A DNA stretch of 64,000 nucleotides from Roseovarius sp. SCSIO 43702 (GCF_019599045.1 NZ_CP080623.1:3122501-3186500), one strand, 5' to 3'; positions 46,201-55,675 are shown, numbered from the stretch's first letter. Program-made: numbers and translations. Notes: generated by a model not told the origin, from the sequence alone.

Positions 46201-49200
46201 AGGGTCCGCACGCCGGCCGCTTCCTCGGTGTCGTCGTCACCCTCGAAGGCGGGACGCCCCTGAACGAGGTTCTTCAGCCCCGCCAGATCGCTGTCACTGA
46301 GCGTGAAGCCACTGTTGGGCACATCGTCGTCGCCACCCACGACCTCGCCGATCGTTGGTATTCCACCCGACCCGTCGAAGGTCACGCTGGCGCCGCCACG
46401 GCTGACCGTGACCATGCCGTTCGCGTCCTCGCTGACCGTGGGATCGCCCAGGCCCGGAAGCTCGATGACGTCCTGCGGCCGCAGGTTGCCGACGATCGTG
46501 TCGTTCCCGCCCTCGCCGCGGAACACGATCCGGTGCGCCGAGTCCAGGGCCGAGATGTCGACCGTGTCGTCGCCGGACGTGCCGTTTATCGTGATCGTGT
46601 TGAGGTTGAGGCTCGTGGTCGAGAAATCACCGAAGACCTGGATGGTATCGCCGCCTGCCGTTCCGTTGGCCGGCGGGGTCGCATCCGTGCCGTTGATGAT
46701 GATCTCCTCGATATTGTCGAGCTCGGCGATGATCCGGTTGTTGGCCACGCCGTTGCGCGTGATCACGATCTCGGTCGCGGCGGCCAGCCCGGTCAGGCCG
46801 GCGGCAAGCGCCGCGTCGCGGGTATAGATGCGGAAGGTCTCCGCACTCGCGTTCCCCGTGACCTCCACGGTGTCCACGTCCGCGCCGCCATCCACGATGT
46901 CACGTCCACCCGCACCAGTGGTGAAGTTCATGAGGATGGTGTCGTTGCCTGCGCCGCCGTTGATCACGTCATCGCCGCTCCGGCCGTCGATGATATCGGC
47001 GCCGCCATTGCCGTTGATGACGTCATCGCCCTGGACGATCGTGACCGGACCGATGAAGGGAAAGATGATCACCTGCTCGCTGTGGCCGGTCGCGATATCA
47101 TCGCCCTCCGTGCCGACGAAATCGGGATCGAGGGCCGAGCCGGTCCAGACGTCTCCCACCTCGCTGGTCGGGGCCGAGACCACGGTCTCGAGCGCACCCA
47201 GCCCATCGGTGAAGCTTGCGGACACACGAAGCGTGCTGCCCACCTGTGCCTCGCCCGGCGTGAGGCTCGTGCCGGTCGCGCCCGGAATGTCGACCCAGTT
47301 CGTGCCGTCGAACGACTGCCACTGAACCGAGATCGGACCGGCGATGCCGTTGGCGTCCGCGATCGCCGAAAGATCCACGGTAAGAGGCTGGCCCTCGGTC
47401 GGTGTCGGATCGCTGATCGCGGGTGCACCGGTGGCGGGCTGCTGCACACCCGGTACCGGCGGCTCCGGCGGTGTGGGCGGCTGAATGTTGTCAACCGAGA
47501 CGTCCCCATCGCGGAAGCGCAGTGTCTCCATGTTGTGCACCGTGTCGGTGCCGTCATTGACCACCACGTCCTCGTTGGTGCCGAACCCGGTATGCGCAAC
47601 CCTGACGCTGCCGTTACCAAGCTCGGTGATCGTGTATTGGTCGAAATCGTCGTTGAAGACGGCCACGTCCACGTCACCCGCCTGTCCGCCGTCGAGGATC
47701 TCGCGCACGATGTTCATCTGCGCGGGCACGATCGTGCGCTCGACCAGAAGCTCGAAGAGGCTCTTGCCCACCCAGCTCGGATCGGCCGCGTCGTCGGCGG
47801 AGAAGACGTGCTTGAGCGTCGTTACCGTGGCAATCTCGTTCGCCGCGGTATTCTCGTCCGTGGGATCGCCCGTAATACGGATCCGCACGTTGAGCCAGCG
47901 GTCGCCGTCGATGATGTCGTCACCGCCGTTGCCGGTGATGACGTCCGATCCACCGCCGCCGAGAAGGATGTTGCCCTCTTCCCAGAACTCCTGGCCCGCG
48001 ACGATCGAGACCAGGTCGGAAAGACCGTCGATCCGGTCGATACCCTCCTGGTTCAGGCCGTCGTTGAAGAACACGCCCTCGTTGCCGCCGACCGTGTCGC
48101 CCTGGATCTCGTCGCCGAGAGCCGGCGCCACGCGGTTATCGCCGATCAGCGTATCGTTCATGTCCCAGCCGGAAAGCGCCTCGACCTTGTCGAACCGGTT
48201 GCGCAGGATGTCCTGCTCGTCGGTCGTAAAGATCTTGATGCGCATGTCGGCATAGGCATCGTTCGCCATGCCCTGGAAGGTCGACCAGTCGAAGCCGAAC
48301 ATCCCCTCGTTGCGCATGACGCTGGCGCCCTGCACCATGATGTCGTCGCCCGATTCCGCATCGAAATCATGCTCGTCGGACCCTGCGAACATCACGTCAT
48401 GACCAAGGATCTTGCTGTTGAAGAACAGCTCCGAGTTGTCGCCGGCGGTGGTGTCGAACCCACCCTGCGCCTCGATCCAGTCGTCGCCCTCGTTGCCGAG
48501 CAGGAAGTCGGCGCCATCGCCGCCGAGGATGAAGTCGTCACCCTCGCCACCGAAGACTTCGGAGGCATCGACCCCGAGCGAGATGGCGTCCTTGCCTTCG
48601 CCACCCATGAGGACGTCGGCGCCGTTCGCGCTCATCATCACGTCGTCGCCTTCCTCGCCCTTGAGGAAGTCGCCCTCGTCGCCCGCGTCGATGATGATGT
48701 CGTTGCCGCCACCGGCGTTGACCAGGTCCACGCCGAAGCCCGACTCGATGTAGTCGTCGCCGGCATCGCCCCAGATCCCGTCATCGCCGTCACTGGTGAT
48801 GATCGTGTCGTTGCCGCTCGTGCCGCCGACGGAGACGTGCTCGCCGCCCGTCACGCGGATGTAGTTCGTCTCGACCGCTGCGGTGGTCGGATCGTCACGC
48901 ACGACCTTGCCCATGCCCATCGCCTCGAGCACCGGGTCGTTGCCGACCGGATCGGGATCGAACTGATTGGCCTGGTCGACCTCGAGCGCGAAGTCGTAGG
49001 CCGCGAAGGGGTCGGCGCCGATATGGTGCCGCACCACGTCATCGGACGTGCCGCGAATGCCGTCGGGTCCGGGATCGGCAAGGTTCGTGTTGGCCAGGAT
49101 CATCTTCGAGAAGGAGTTCTCTTCCAGCTCGTTGAGGAAGTTCTGCCCCTGCGTCCGCGTGAGATAGTAGAAGCGGTCGCCGTCCTGAAGCGCCTCCATC

Positions 49201-52200
49201 TGTGCCTCGAACACCGCCGTGAAGGTCGATCCCAGCATCCCGCCGAAGGGCATGATCCGCTCCGACAGGCCGCCGACCCAGAGGTCGATCGAGTTCAGGC
49301 CGCTCGATTCCGGCGTCCAGCCGTTCCGGCCCATCAGGAAGTCGAGCCGCTCGTTCTCGGACACCGCGCCGCCGCCGAACACGAGGTCCATCGCGGCTTC
49401 GCGCCGACCCTCCAGCGTCGTGGCCGCCTCGATCGTCGCATGTGTGCCATAGGCGGCGATCAGGTTGACGATCGTCATAGGCGTCTTGAGGTTCGCGGCA
49501 AGATCCGCCCAGCTTTCATAGGGTTTGAGCCAGGGCGAGTTCGTCTGCTGATAGAGCTCGGCGCGCGCTTCGTTGAAGGTCGGCATGCCCGTGTCCCGGC
49601 CCCGCGCGATGTTGATCGCGGCAAGGTCGAGCGGCAGGCCCAGAAGGTTGCTGCGCAGCGAGGAGACCACGAATTCGTCCATCGCGCTGCCGCGTTCCGT
49701 GGTCATGCCACGGATCACCGCCGCCGCTGCCTCGTCCGCACTCATCGCGCCGTCATTGTCGAAGGCCACCGGGTTCAGGAACGCGGCGATAAGCCCCATG
49801 TCGTCGGTGCTCACATCGCCCGTCGCCTCGTCGACCATGACACGCGGCATGTTGTCGGTCAGCATCGAGTGCCCGAAGCGATAGACCACGTTGGCAAACT
49901 CGGCAAAGATCGCCGGGTTGATATCCGTCACCGCGTTGAACACGAACGGGTCGATGTTGGGATGGATCTTGCGCCCGAACTCCTCAAAGACGAGGTGCTG
50001 ATACTGCATCTCGGTCGCAAACCGGGCCCCCTGGAACAGGCGTTCGCCATCCCAGGTCAGCGTCGAGGGATCGGTCGGAACCGCATCGCCCGGCGCGAGA
50101 TCGACCAGCAGCCATTCGTTGATGAAGTCGATATCGCCCGATTCCAGGATCGTCTTCTTCTGAAGCTCGATCTGCCGGTTATGCTCCGAGTGGAACACGT
50201 GGTGCACCGAGGTCAGGCCGATATTCTCGTTCCCGCGCCCGTCGCCGGTGATGAAATGCCGGTCCAGAAGCTCGTTGTCATAGGTGCCGCTCGCCTGCGG
50301 GTCGCCGGCGCTCGAGATGTCGGTGTCGGAATCGGCCGTCTTGAGCATGCCGGTCTGACCGTCGAACGGATTCGCGTTGTGAGCGATGTCATCGAGGAAC
50401 GCGTGTCCGATCCGCACCGCGCCCGCGTCGAACGTGTTGACCGGCGTGGCAAGGTTGCCCTCGACCACCACATCATCGGCGGTGTTCGGGATGCCGTCCG
50501 GCCCGAGCCCCACCACGATCTGCGGCAGGCCGTTGGGTCCGCGCACGAATTCGCCATAGTCATCGGTTCGCAGCAGCGGAATGTTCAGCACGTCGCCATC
50601 GGTAAGCTCGATGCCCAGCATGTCGCGCGCTTGCGCCTTCACGTCGGCCCAGGTGGCCAGACCGCCATTCGGGCTGTCCAGCAGTCTGCCGGTCGAGACC
50701 GGGTTGCCGCTCGCGTCGAACTCGTATTCGCGCAGGAACACCTGGTGGGACGCGTGCGAAGTGTAGGTCTGGTTCTGATCGACGAAGGGCGTGGTCGTGT
50801 TCTGGCCCTCGTGCTGCGTATCGTCCGCCGTGCCCATGATACCGTCGGCACCGGGCCCGTCGACCGAGGTCGAGCGCGTGACCGCCATGAAGCGCAGGTG
50901 GTTCGGCAGGTCGTCCGCCGTGCCCGCGATGCCATCGGCGCCCAGGACAATCGGATCATCCGCCTCGAGCGGGATGTAGATCGTGCCGTTGTTGCCCTTC
51001 GTGATCAGGTCGAGACCGTGATCGAAGAACTGGCCGAAGAAGGTCATCCAACCGTTGAACGGCGCCGAGATACCGTCATCCGGCGCGATGTTCGGCAGCG
51101 CGGCCATGTCCACATTGTCGATCTCGATCTTGTTGCCGTTCGACACCGACAGGGCGACATTGTCCACGAGGACCTGCCCACCGCCGGTCTGCTGCACCTC
51201 GATGCGCAGCGTCTGGCCGTCGAGGCCGGCCGCGATCGGTCCGGAATTGAGCGTCACGTCCGCCCATTGCCCGTCCACCGGCTCCGGCAGCGCCGCGGTC
51301 GCGATGACCGTGGTCGCACCGAGCCCGTCAACCGCCACCAGCCGCGCGGTTCCGCCCGTCCAGGCCTGGTCGGTCCGGTCGCCCACGCTCAGGCTCAGCT
51401 CGTAGCTCGCGCCGGCGGTCAGCGGTCCGTTCTCCTGCGAAAGCGTCGCGCCCCCGACGAGCCAGGTCACGTTCGGTCCCAGGTGTCCCGCGGATGCCGA
51501 AATGCTGTCGATCGGCGCGAAAAGGCCGCCCAAGCCGCCCGTGATCGTCCAATCCGAGGGTGCGGTCGTCGTGTAATTTCCAAGCGGATTGGTAATGACA
51601 CCGGGCGTTCCCGAGGTCAGCGGATCGCTCTCGAAGCTCGCATTCGCCACCATCACGTCGGCCGGCCCCTCACCGGGACGGATCGGAATCGCATCCTCGC
51701 CATAGCGCTCGTGGAACGCGGCAATGGCGGCATCGTTGGCGAACCACGCCTCGACGGCCGCCGGGTTGGCGACGCTCTGATCCACCACCAGGTTCGAGAT
51801 GATCCGCGGGTCCGCATCGGCCACGTTGCCGGAATGCCCGCCATTGGTGCCCGAGGGCGTGCCGACGACGCTGTAATCGGTGTTCGTCACCACCGGGCCG
51901 CCCGGCGCTCCAAGCGGCATGACGTCGCCATCCGCGTCATCGCGGAAATTCGGGGTGAGCATCCGGGGCATCGCCTCGTCCGCCGCACCCCAGGTCTCGC
52001 GACCGGGAAGAAGGTTGTTGAGACTGCCATCCACCGTCCGAAGGCCGTAGGGCACGAGGGGGCTCGACAGCGCGGGTACCGCGCCCGGCGTGCCTTCGGG
52101 CACGACATTGCCATCGGCGTCGACATAGACCTCGGTCAGAGGTGTTCCAGCGGCATGCGCTTCGCTGATCTTGACCTGACGAAGAAAGAACTCGAGGTCC

Positions 52201-52223
52201 GCGACATTAAGTTTGACAGCCAT
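43248..52223 (-). CDS. Giant RTX protein with two animal-type haem peroxidase domains
   Basis: A 2,991-residue protein. Order: an N-terminal segment MAVKLNVADLEFFLRQVKIS; a jelly-roll-like domain (~195-370); peroxidase domain 1 (~385-1045; FFGQFFDHGLD near His402, proximal-type RFGHSM near His785); RTX repeats (~1125-1260); an Ig-like part; RTX repeats (~1700-1790); peroxidase domain 2 (~2070-2645; FDHGLDFI near His2089, RFGHSL near His2374); an Asp-rich linker; a final RTX block (~2720-2845) and tail. The family oxidises halides or phenolics with peroxide (bacterial peroxicin type). GGGGAG precedes ATG 52223. Secretion by the adjacent T1SS is inferred. Confidence 0.92.
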   Translation of the reverse strand: MAVKLNVADLEFFLRQVKISEAHAAGTPLTEVYVDADGNVVPEGTPGAVPALSSPLVPYGLRTVDGSLNNLLPGRETWGAADEAMPRMLTPNFRDDADGDVMPLGAPGGPVVTNTDYSVVGTPSGTNGGHSGNVADADPRIISNLVVDQSVANPAAVEAWFANDAAIAAFHERYGEDAIPIRPGEGPADVMVANASFESDPLTSGTPGVITNPLGNYTTTAPSDWTITGGLGGLFAPIDSISASAGHLGPNVTWLVGGATLSQENGPLTAGASYELSLSVGDRTDQAWTGGTARLVAVDGLGATTVIATAALPEPVDGQWADVTLNSGPIAAGLDGQTLRIEVQQTGGGQVLVDNVALSVSNGNKIEIDNVDMAALPNIAPDDGISAPFNGWMTFFGQFFDHGLDLITKGNNGTIYIPLEADDPIVLGADGIAGTADDLPNHLRFMAVTRSTSVDGPGADGIMGTADDTQHEGQNTTTPFVDQNQTYTSHASHQVFLREYEFDASGNPVSTGRLLDSPNGGLATWADVKAQARDMLGIELTDGDVLNIPLLRTDDYGEFVRGPNGLPQIVVGLGPDGIPNTADDVVVEGNLATPVNTFDAGAVRIGHAFLDDIAHNANPFDGQTGMLKTADSDTDISSAGDPQASGTYDNELLDRHFITGDGRGNENIGLTSVHHVFHSEHNRQIELQKKTILESGDIDFINEWLLVDLAPGDAVPTDPSTLTWDGERLFQGARFATEMQYQHLVFEEFGRKIHPNIDPFVFNAVTDINPAIFAEFANVVYRFGHSMLTDNMPRVMVDEATGDVSTDDMGLIAAFLNPVAFDNDGAMSADEAAAAVIRGMTTERGSAMDEFVVSSLRSNLLGLPLDLAAINIARGRDTGMPTFNEARAELYQQTNSPWLKPYESWADLAANLKTPMTIVNLIAAYGTHATIEAATTLEGRREAAMDLVFGGGAVSENERLDFLMGRNGWTPESSGLNSIDLWVGGLSERIMPFGGMLGSTFTAVFEAQMEALQDGDRFYYLTRTQGQNFLNELEENSFSKMILANTNLADPGPDGIRGTSDDVVRHHIGADPFAAYDFALEVDQANQFDPDPVGNDPVLEAMGMGKVVRDDPTTAAVETNYIRVTGGEHVSVGGTSGNDTIITSDGDDGIWGDAGDDYIESGFGVDLVNAGGGNDIIIDAGDEGDFLKGEEGDDVMMSANGADVLMGGEGKDAISLGVDASEVFGGEGDDFILGGDGADFLLGNEGDDWIEAQGGFDTTAGDNSELFFNSKILGHDVMFAGSDEHDFDAESGDDIMVQGASVMRNEGMFGFDWSTFQGMANDAYADMRIKIFTTDEQDILRNRFDKVEALSGWDMNDTLIGDNRVAPALGDEIQGDTVGGNEGVFFNDGLNQEGIDRIDGLSDLVSIVAGQEFWEEGNILLGGGGSDVITGNGGDDIIDGDRWLNVRIRITGDPTDENTAANEIATVTTLKHVFSADDAADPSWVGKSLFELLVERTIVPAQMNIVREILDGGQAGDVDVAVFNDDFDQYTITELGNGSVRVAHTGFGTNEDVVVNDGTDTVHNMETLRFRDGDVSVDNIQPPTPPEPPVPGVQQPATGAPAISDPTPTEGQPLTVDLSAIADANGIAGPISVQWQSFDGTNWVDIPGATGTSLTPGEAQVGSTLRVSASFTDGLGALETVVSAPTSEVGDVWTGSALDPDFVGTEGDDIATGHSEQVIIFPFIGPVTIVQGDDVINGNGGADIIDGRSGDDVINGGAGNDTILMNFTTGAGGRDIVDGGADVDTVEVTGNASAETFRIYTRDAALAAGLTGLAAATEIVITRNGVANNRIIAELDNIEEIIINGTDATPPANGTAGGDTIQVFGDFSTTSLNLNTITINGTSGDDTVDISALDSAHRIVFRGEGGNDTIVGNLRPQDVIELPGLGDPTVSEDANGMVTVSRGGASVTFDGSGGIPTIGEVVGGDDDVPNSGFTLSDSDLAGLKNLVQGRPAFEGDDDTEEAAGVRTLSGEDNNEANPLYGTAGETFIRLTEARYGEPDGNGNRAINPIFDGLDPRALSNLLGDQDDSVAPNALNASQLFTAFAQYFDHGLDFIPKNSAFGTVEIGGPGAERGIGTDNPADLSRAEVAYIDDEGVPQHVNMTSPFVDQNQAYGSHELVGQFLRESDGAQGVGMRLLSGEADPSDPAFKLLPTLRDLIEHHWEAETVFEDAGLPGGAATLADMMPGLVDDVTGEIDGAMVAALASDFLGSGQPLLLDTNPFINLLDHRIAGDGRANENFALTSVHTIWARNHNFHVENLLQQGFEGTDEEVFQAAKMLNESDYQRVVFQEFADKLLGGLRNPDGSTDNHGWGGYNPDVDARISHEFGAAAYRFGHSLVSQTVRLEGPDGTPIDVPLFDAFLNPSNDPDVFTGPLPDGYVPAPGYAQHGVAPVIGGTATQPAEEVDLKIVDAIRSDLVRINADLFAFNVARGWDVGLGTMNQVRAQLAASTDQYVAEAVGLAGDMSPYTSWDDFQARNGVSDEVMAQLKAAYSDLVLETPEDIAAFEAANPDITLEPGTGDAMIVKGIDRVDLWTGGLVEQKVNGGMVGQTFWVVLHEQLDRLQEGDRFYYLDRFENFDFYEAIGEDTTFADIVSRTTSLTDLDKNIFDATDEVADEDDAGDDAGDDDGAGDDDQAGGDDDGAGDDDQAGDDDDGAGDDDQAGDDDDDDDDGNVMPPMAADGPTIGTAGADVLFGDAEGDAILAMGGRDMIFAGDGDDNVLAGGGRDMVFGDGGNDRLFGEGGDDFIEGGAGNDFVVGGAGDDLFAATSGDGDDVYYGDDVSGGTGTDTLDMSRIIEDVTVDLGSGPGDRGHASSTETGNDVLWSVENFIGGAGDDMITAGRAINEMDGGGGNDTYKFLSAEDADGDTIKSFEPGDKIDLSAIDADGAGMAGNGSFTLVSGAFTGAGQLLVSHESGADGDVTVVQGNIDGGDAPDFSISIRGHHDLTQDDFQM
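44121..44237. repeat. 39-bp tandem repeat coding an Asp-rich linker
   Basis: Three copies of a 39-bp unit (44121, 44160, 44199), beginning ACCGGCCTGATCATC on the + strand, code for the 13-residue acidic unit GAGDDDQAG plus Asp residues between peroxidase domain 2 and the last RTX block. Length change would stay in frame. Confidence 0.85.
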
Positions 52224-52624
52224 GACAATACTCCCCATGTGCCTGGCATGTTCACCACGCAGGCGTTTTTTTGATTAAAATTCAACTAGCTGGTCCCTGC
52301 CCCCCCAACGACACTCGCGGCTGTGCGAATGCCGGACTAGGCAAAGGTTTCCCATCTGACCGAACAAGTTTCTCACCCTGAGCGAAAACCCGCTACGGGC
52401 AGAGGTCTTGCCTCGAGTCGATCCGAAGGTCCGACCATTCTTCCGACCAAGGTCCGTATGAATATTGGGACCAAGGACTAGGATGGCGTCGCCGGCCCCC
52501 GCCGTTAACCTCTGTTAATTTTTTGTTAACACGACGATTTTCGGCCAGTTCAAGGAAAGAGCGCGATTTTGACCCCGAAAAAACAGATTCAACTTATAGA
52601 ATAATCTCGATTTCAGCTCAGCAC
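52224..52624. promoter_or_regulatory. AT-richer divergent control region between the giant peroxidase and the sensor kinase
   Basis: About 400 bases without a gene. GTTAAC (52504), GTTAAT (52514) and GTTAAC (52525) recur about every 10-11 bases, facing the kinase side. GACCAAGG occurs at 52445 and 52469. Base composition drops visibly in AT-rich patches near 52270 and 52515-52610. This is the natural site for the regulators of both genes. Confidence 0.5.
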
Positions 52625-54001
52625 ATGGCTACGCCCATCTCACCGACCGCGAAAACCCAGAGAGAATCACCCGATTCGGGGCCGAGACGCGGCGTCCGGC
52701 ACCCGGCCCTCGTGGCTGCGGCGCTCACCTGTCTTCTCACGCTCATCATGCTCGGCCTCGGCGTATTCATCATCCACGAATACCGCACGCTCCAGATGCA
52801 TTCCTTCGCACGGATCGGAGGCGTGCATATCGACAGCCTCCTGGCGCCCATCGCGGTCGAGCACTTCGATGAATATGGCAAGGAGACCGCCGAAGCCGCG
52901 CGGCAGTTCCGGGAACTCGCCCGCGCGCATCCCGAGCTCGTGCTGCGGATCTGGCGGCTCGACGGCACGCTGGCCCTTTCCACGCTCGAAGGAAACGGCG
53001 AGACGCATGACCCGGAGGAACTGAACGTCGCGCTGACAGGGAACTCCATCACCAGCCTCGAGACCGCCGGCCCGGTCGAGACGGGCTTTCCGCTCGCGCC
53101 GCCGTTCTTCGAGGTCTACGGGCCGATCCGCGAGCCCGGCACGGACCGGATCGTCGCCGTGGGCGAGATATACCAGGATGCCTCCGAGATGCTGAGCGAC
53201 CGCGCCTTCGTCGAGCGTACCGTTTGGGCGGCCACGGGCATCGCCTTCCTGGGAATGCTGGGGATGCTCGGCCTCGCGTTCAGACAGAACCACGAGCTTG
53301 GCGGCAGGTTGAGGGCCGAGGCCCGCATGACCGCCCTCAACGACCGTTTGCGCCGCGAGGCCGAGCAGGCAAGGCAGGCCGCCGCGCAGGCCAACGAGCA
53401 GGTTCTCAACCTCGTCGGTGCCGAACTGCATGACGGCCCGGTTCAGCTTCTGGCGCTCATGTCGCTCATGCAGGACGACAACGGCCGCGACGGCTCTGCC
53501 GGGCCATTGCCCGATGGCACGACGCTGCGCGGGCTCACCGATCAGGCGGCCCACGACCTGCGCGCCATGGCGGTGGGCCTGATCCTGCCCGAGCTCGAGG
53601 ATGTCGACCCGGCAGGCGTCGTCACCCTGGCGGTGGAGCGGCACCGCGAACTCACCGGCACCGATGTCGATCTCGAGATGACCGGGCTTCCCGCCGACAT
53701 GGACATGCCGCGCAGGATCTGCCTCTACCGGGTGATCCAGGAGGGGTTGGGCAACGCCTTCCGCCATGGCGCGGAGACCACGCCCCACGTCAGACTGGAC
53801 GTCGAGGGAGACGCCCTTCGCATAATGATCGAAAGCGGCTCATCGCGCGACACCGAGGACGAGACCGCTTGGGACGGCCGGGTCTGGCATCTCGGGCTGC
53901 AAGCCATGCGCCGCCGGCTCGATGCCTTCGGCGGCGCGCATGAACTCGATCTTTCCGACGACAAGACTGTCCTTCGGGTCACGCTCCCGCTGGAAACCTG
54001 A
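52625..54001 (+). CDS. NarX-type sensor histidine kinase
   Basis: A 458-residue membrane kinase. Helices lie at about residues 36-58 and 200-220, with a periplasmic domain between (RIGGVHIDSLLAPIAVEHFDEYG; FEVYGPIREPGTDRIVAVGEIYQ). The H-box NLVGAELHDGPVQLLALMS puts the phospho-His at 269 and is of the HisKA_3/NarX type, which pairs with LuxR-type regulators. The ATPase segment is RVIQEGLGNAFRHG. The likely partner is the convergent NarL-type gene 26 bases away. Confidence 0.9.
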   Translation: MATPISPTAKTQRESPDSGPRRGVRHPALVAAALTCLLTLIMLGLGVFIIHEYRTLQMHSFARIGGVHIDSLLAPIAVEHFDEYGKETAEAARQFRELARAHPELVLRIWRLDGTLALSTLEGNGETHDPEELNVALTGNSITSLETAGPVETGFPLAPPFFEVYGPIREPGTDRIVAVGEIYQDASEMLSDRAFVERTVWAATGIAFLGMLGMLGLAFRQNHELGGRLRAEARMTALNDRLRREAEQARQAAAQANEQVLNLVGAELHDGPVQLLALMSLMQDDNGRDGSAGPLPDGTTLRGLTDQAAHDLRAMAVGLILPELEDVDPAGVVTLAVERHRELTGTDVDLEMTGLPADMDMPRRICLYRVIQEGLGNAFRHGAETTPHVRLDVEGDALRIMIESGSSRDTEDETAWDGRVWHLGLQAMRRRLDAFGGAHELDLSDDKTVLRVTLPLET

Positions 54002-54027
54002 CCCGTCTCGCGACGCGGTGGAACGCC

Positions 54028-54699
54028 CTAGTTGAGCGGCCCCGTCCGCGCCGTCATCGACCCGCCATGCGCCAGCTTCTGCGCCGCAAGCACGACTTCG
54101 ACGCGATTGCGCACGTTGAGCTTCTGGATGAGGACGGTCATGTAATGCTTGACCGTCTTCTCCGTCAGCGACAGCGCCAGCGCGATTTCGCGGTTCGTGG
54201 CCCCCTTCATCAGCAGGCGCAACACATCTTCCTCGCGCTTGCTGAACGACACGCGCGGCGTCCGGCGCTCGCTGGCCTGCTTTCTCAGGCCCGCGACCAC
54301 ACCCGCGGCCACATCGGGCGACATGTAGGTCTCGCCCCGCTGCACCTGCCGGATCGCGTCGACCAGGTCGTCGAGCGTGGTGCCCTTGAGCACGTAACCC
54401 ACTGCCCCCGCCTCGAGCGCCGCGATGGCCGTGTCCACGTTGGTGGACGCGGTGAAGGCCATCACGCTCGTGCCCGAATACTCGTTCGCGATGGTCGCGA
54501 TCGCTTCGAGAACGCGGCCGGGCATGGACAGATCGGTGATGATGACGTCGGGTTTTACCGTCTTCGCGATCTCCACCAGGTCCTGCGCCGTCTTTCCCAC
54601 TGCAACGACGGAAAATTCGTCGTTCGATGCAAAAAGTTGGGAAATGCCGGACAACATCACCGGGTGGTCATCGGCAAAAGCCAAATTGCAAGTCTGCAT
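54028..54699 (-). CDS. NarL/LuxR-type response regulator
   Basis: A 223-residue regulator. The receiver carries acidic pair D10/D11 and phosphoacceptor D56 (DVIITDLSMPGR), with Lys in GYVLKGTTLDD. The HTH is SKREEDVLRLLMKGATNREIALALSLTEKTVKHYMTVLIQKLNVRNR. ATG 54699 follows GGGGAGATTCC. It converges with its probable kinase gene. It is a candidate controller of the secretion/peroxidase genes, by position only. Confidence 0.92.
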   Translation of the reverse strand: MQTCNLAFADDHPVMLSGISQLFASNDEFSVVAVGKTAQDLVEIAKTVKPDVIITDLSMPGRVLEAIATIANEYSGTSVMAFTASTNVDTAIAALEAGAVGYVLKGTTLDDLVDAIRQVQRGETYMSPDVAAGVVAGLRKQASERRTPRVSFSKREEDVLRLLMKGATNREIALALSLTEKTVKHYMTVLIQKLNVRNRVEVVLAAQKLAHGGSMTARTGPLN

Positions 54700-54874
54700 G
54701 GAATCTCCCCAAAACACGTAAGAGAATTAAACAAGAAATTTCCGATATTTATCCTTATCAGCAGCATTAAAGAGTATTATGTTAACCTATTCCAAGCGGC
54801 AATTCAATGCCGACGCGAAAACTCACCGTTGACAAATGGGAAACGTCCTTCCGGTCGGCTCTAGAGGCGGGGCT

Positions 54875-55675
54875 TCAGCCCGCTTTCGCGCGGATCGCTC
54901 CCAGCCCGCCCAGCGCCGCGAAGAGAAGCGCGGCGACGCAGACGATCGACGGTCCCGCCGGCGTGTCGAGCACGTAGGCCGCGCGCAGCCCGGCCACCGC
55001 CGCCACGCTCCCGATGCCCGCCGCGACCACGGCCATGCCTTCGGGCGTGCGGCTCAGCGGCCGCGCGGCAGCGGCGGGGATGATGAGCAGCGCCGCGATG
55101 AGCAGCACCCCCACCACCTTGATCGCCACCGCCACCGTCACCGCCAGCGCGAGCGTCAGGACTAGTTGCTCGCGCTTCGGGTCGATCCCGCTCGCATGGG
55201 CCAGGTCCTCGTTCAGCGTCGCGGTCAGCAGCGCCGACCACCGCCAGCCCACGAGCCCCACGACCACCGCCGCCCCGATCCAGATCACGCCCAGATCCCC
55301 CCGCGACACCGCGAGGATATCGCCGAAGAGATAGGCCATCAGGTCGATCCGCACGCCCGAGAGGAACGACACCGCCACCAGCCCGAAGGCCAGCGCGGAA
55401 TGCGCCAGCACGCCCAACAGCGTGTCCATGGCATAGCCCCGTCCGCTCAGCGCCCCCACCGTCAGCGCCATCATCAGCGCCATCACCATCGCCCCCGCGA
55501 ACACCGAGATCGACAGCGCCAGCGACAGCGCGACACCGAGGATCGCGGCATGGGCGGTCGCATCCCCGAAATAGGCCATGCGCCGCCACACGACGAAACA
55601 GCCCAGCGGCGCCGCCGCCAGCGCCACGCCGATCCCGGCGAGCGTCGCGCGCATCATGAAATCGTCGAGGATCAT
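54875..55675 (-). CDS. znuB: Zinc ABC transporter permease
   Basis: A 266-residue ABC-3 family permease with about eight helices. The start MILDDFMMRATLAGIGVALAAAPLGCFVVWRRMAYFGDATAHAAILGVAL is the ZnuB N terminus with the conserved H (TAHAAIL). GDILAVSRGDL and GVLLIAALLIIPAAAARPLS are further family segments. It overlaps the znuC stop by 4 bases and is the last gene of the zur-znuCB operon. Confidence 0.93.
   Translation of the reverse strand: MILDDFMMRATLAGIGVALAAAPLGCFVVWRRMAYFGDATAHAAILGVALSLALSISVFAGAMVMALMMALTVGALSGRGYAMDTLLGVLAHSALAFGLVAVSFLSGVRIDLMAYLFGDILAVSRGDLGVIWIGAAVVVGLVGWRWSALLTATLNEDLAHASGIDPKREQLVLTLALAVTVAVAIKVVGVLLIAALLIIPAAAARPLSRTPEGMAVVAAGIGSVAAVAGLRAAYVLDTPAGPSIVCVAALLFAALGGLGAIRAKAG

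Noticed and set aside
43278..52274. A 2,998-codon open frame on the + strand antisense to the giant peroxidase gene
   Set aside because: It mirrors the RTX gene exactly, has no recognisable domains or start context, and its lack of stops follows from high GC and Asp/Gly-rich repeats on the other strand.
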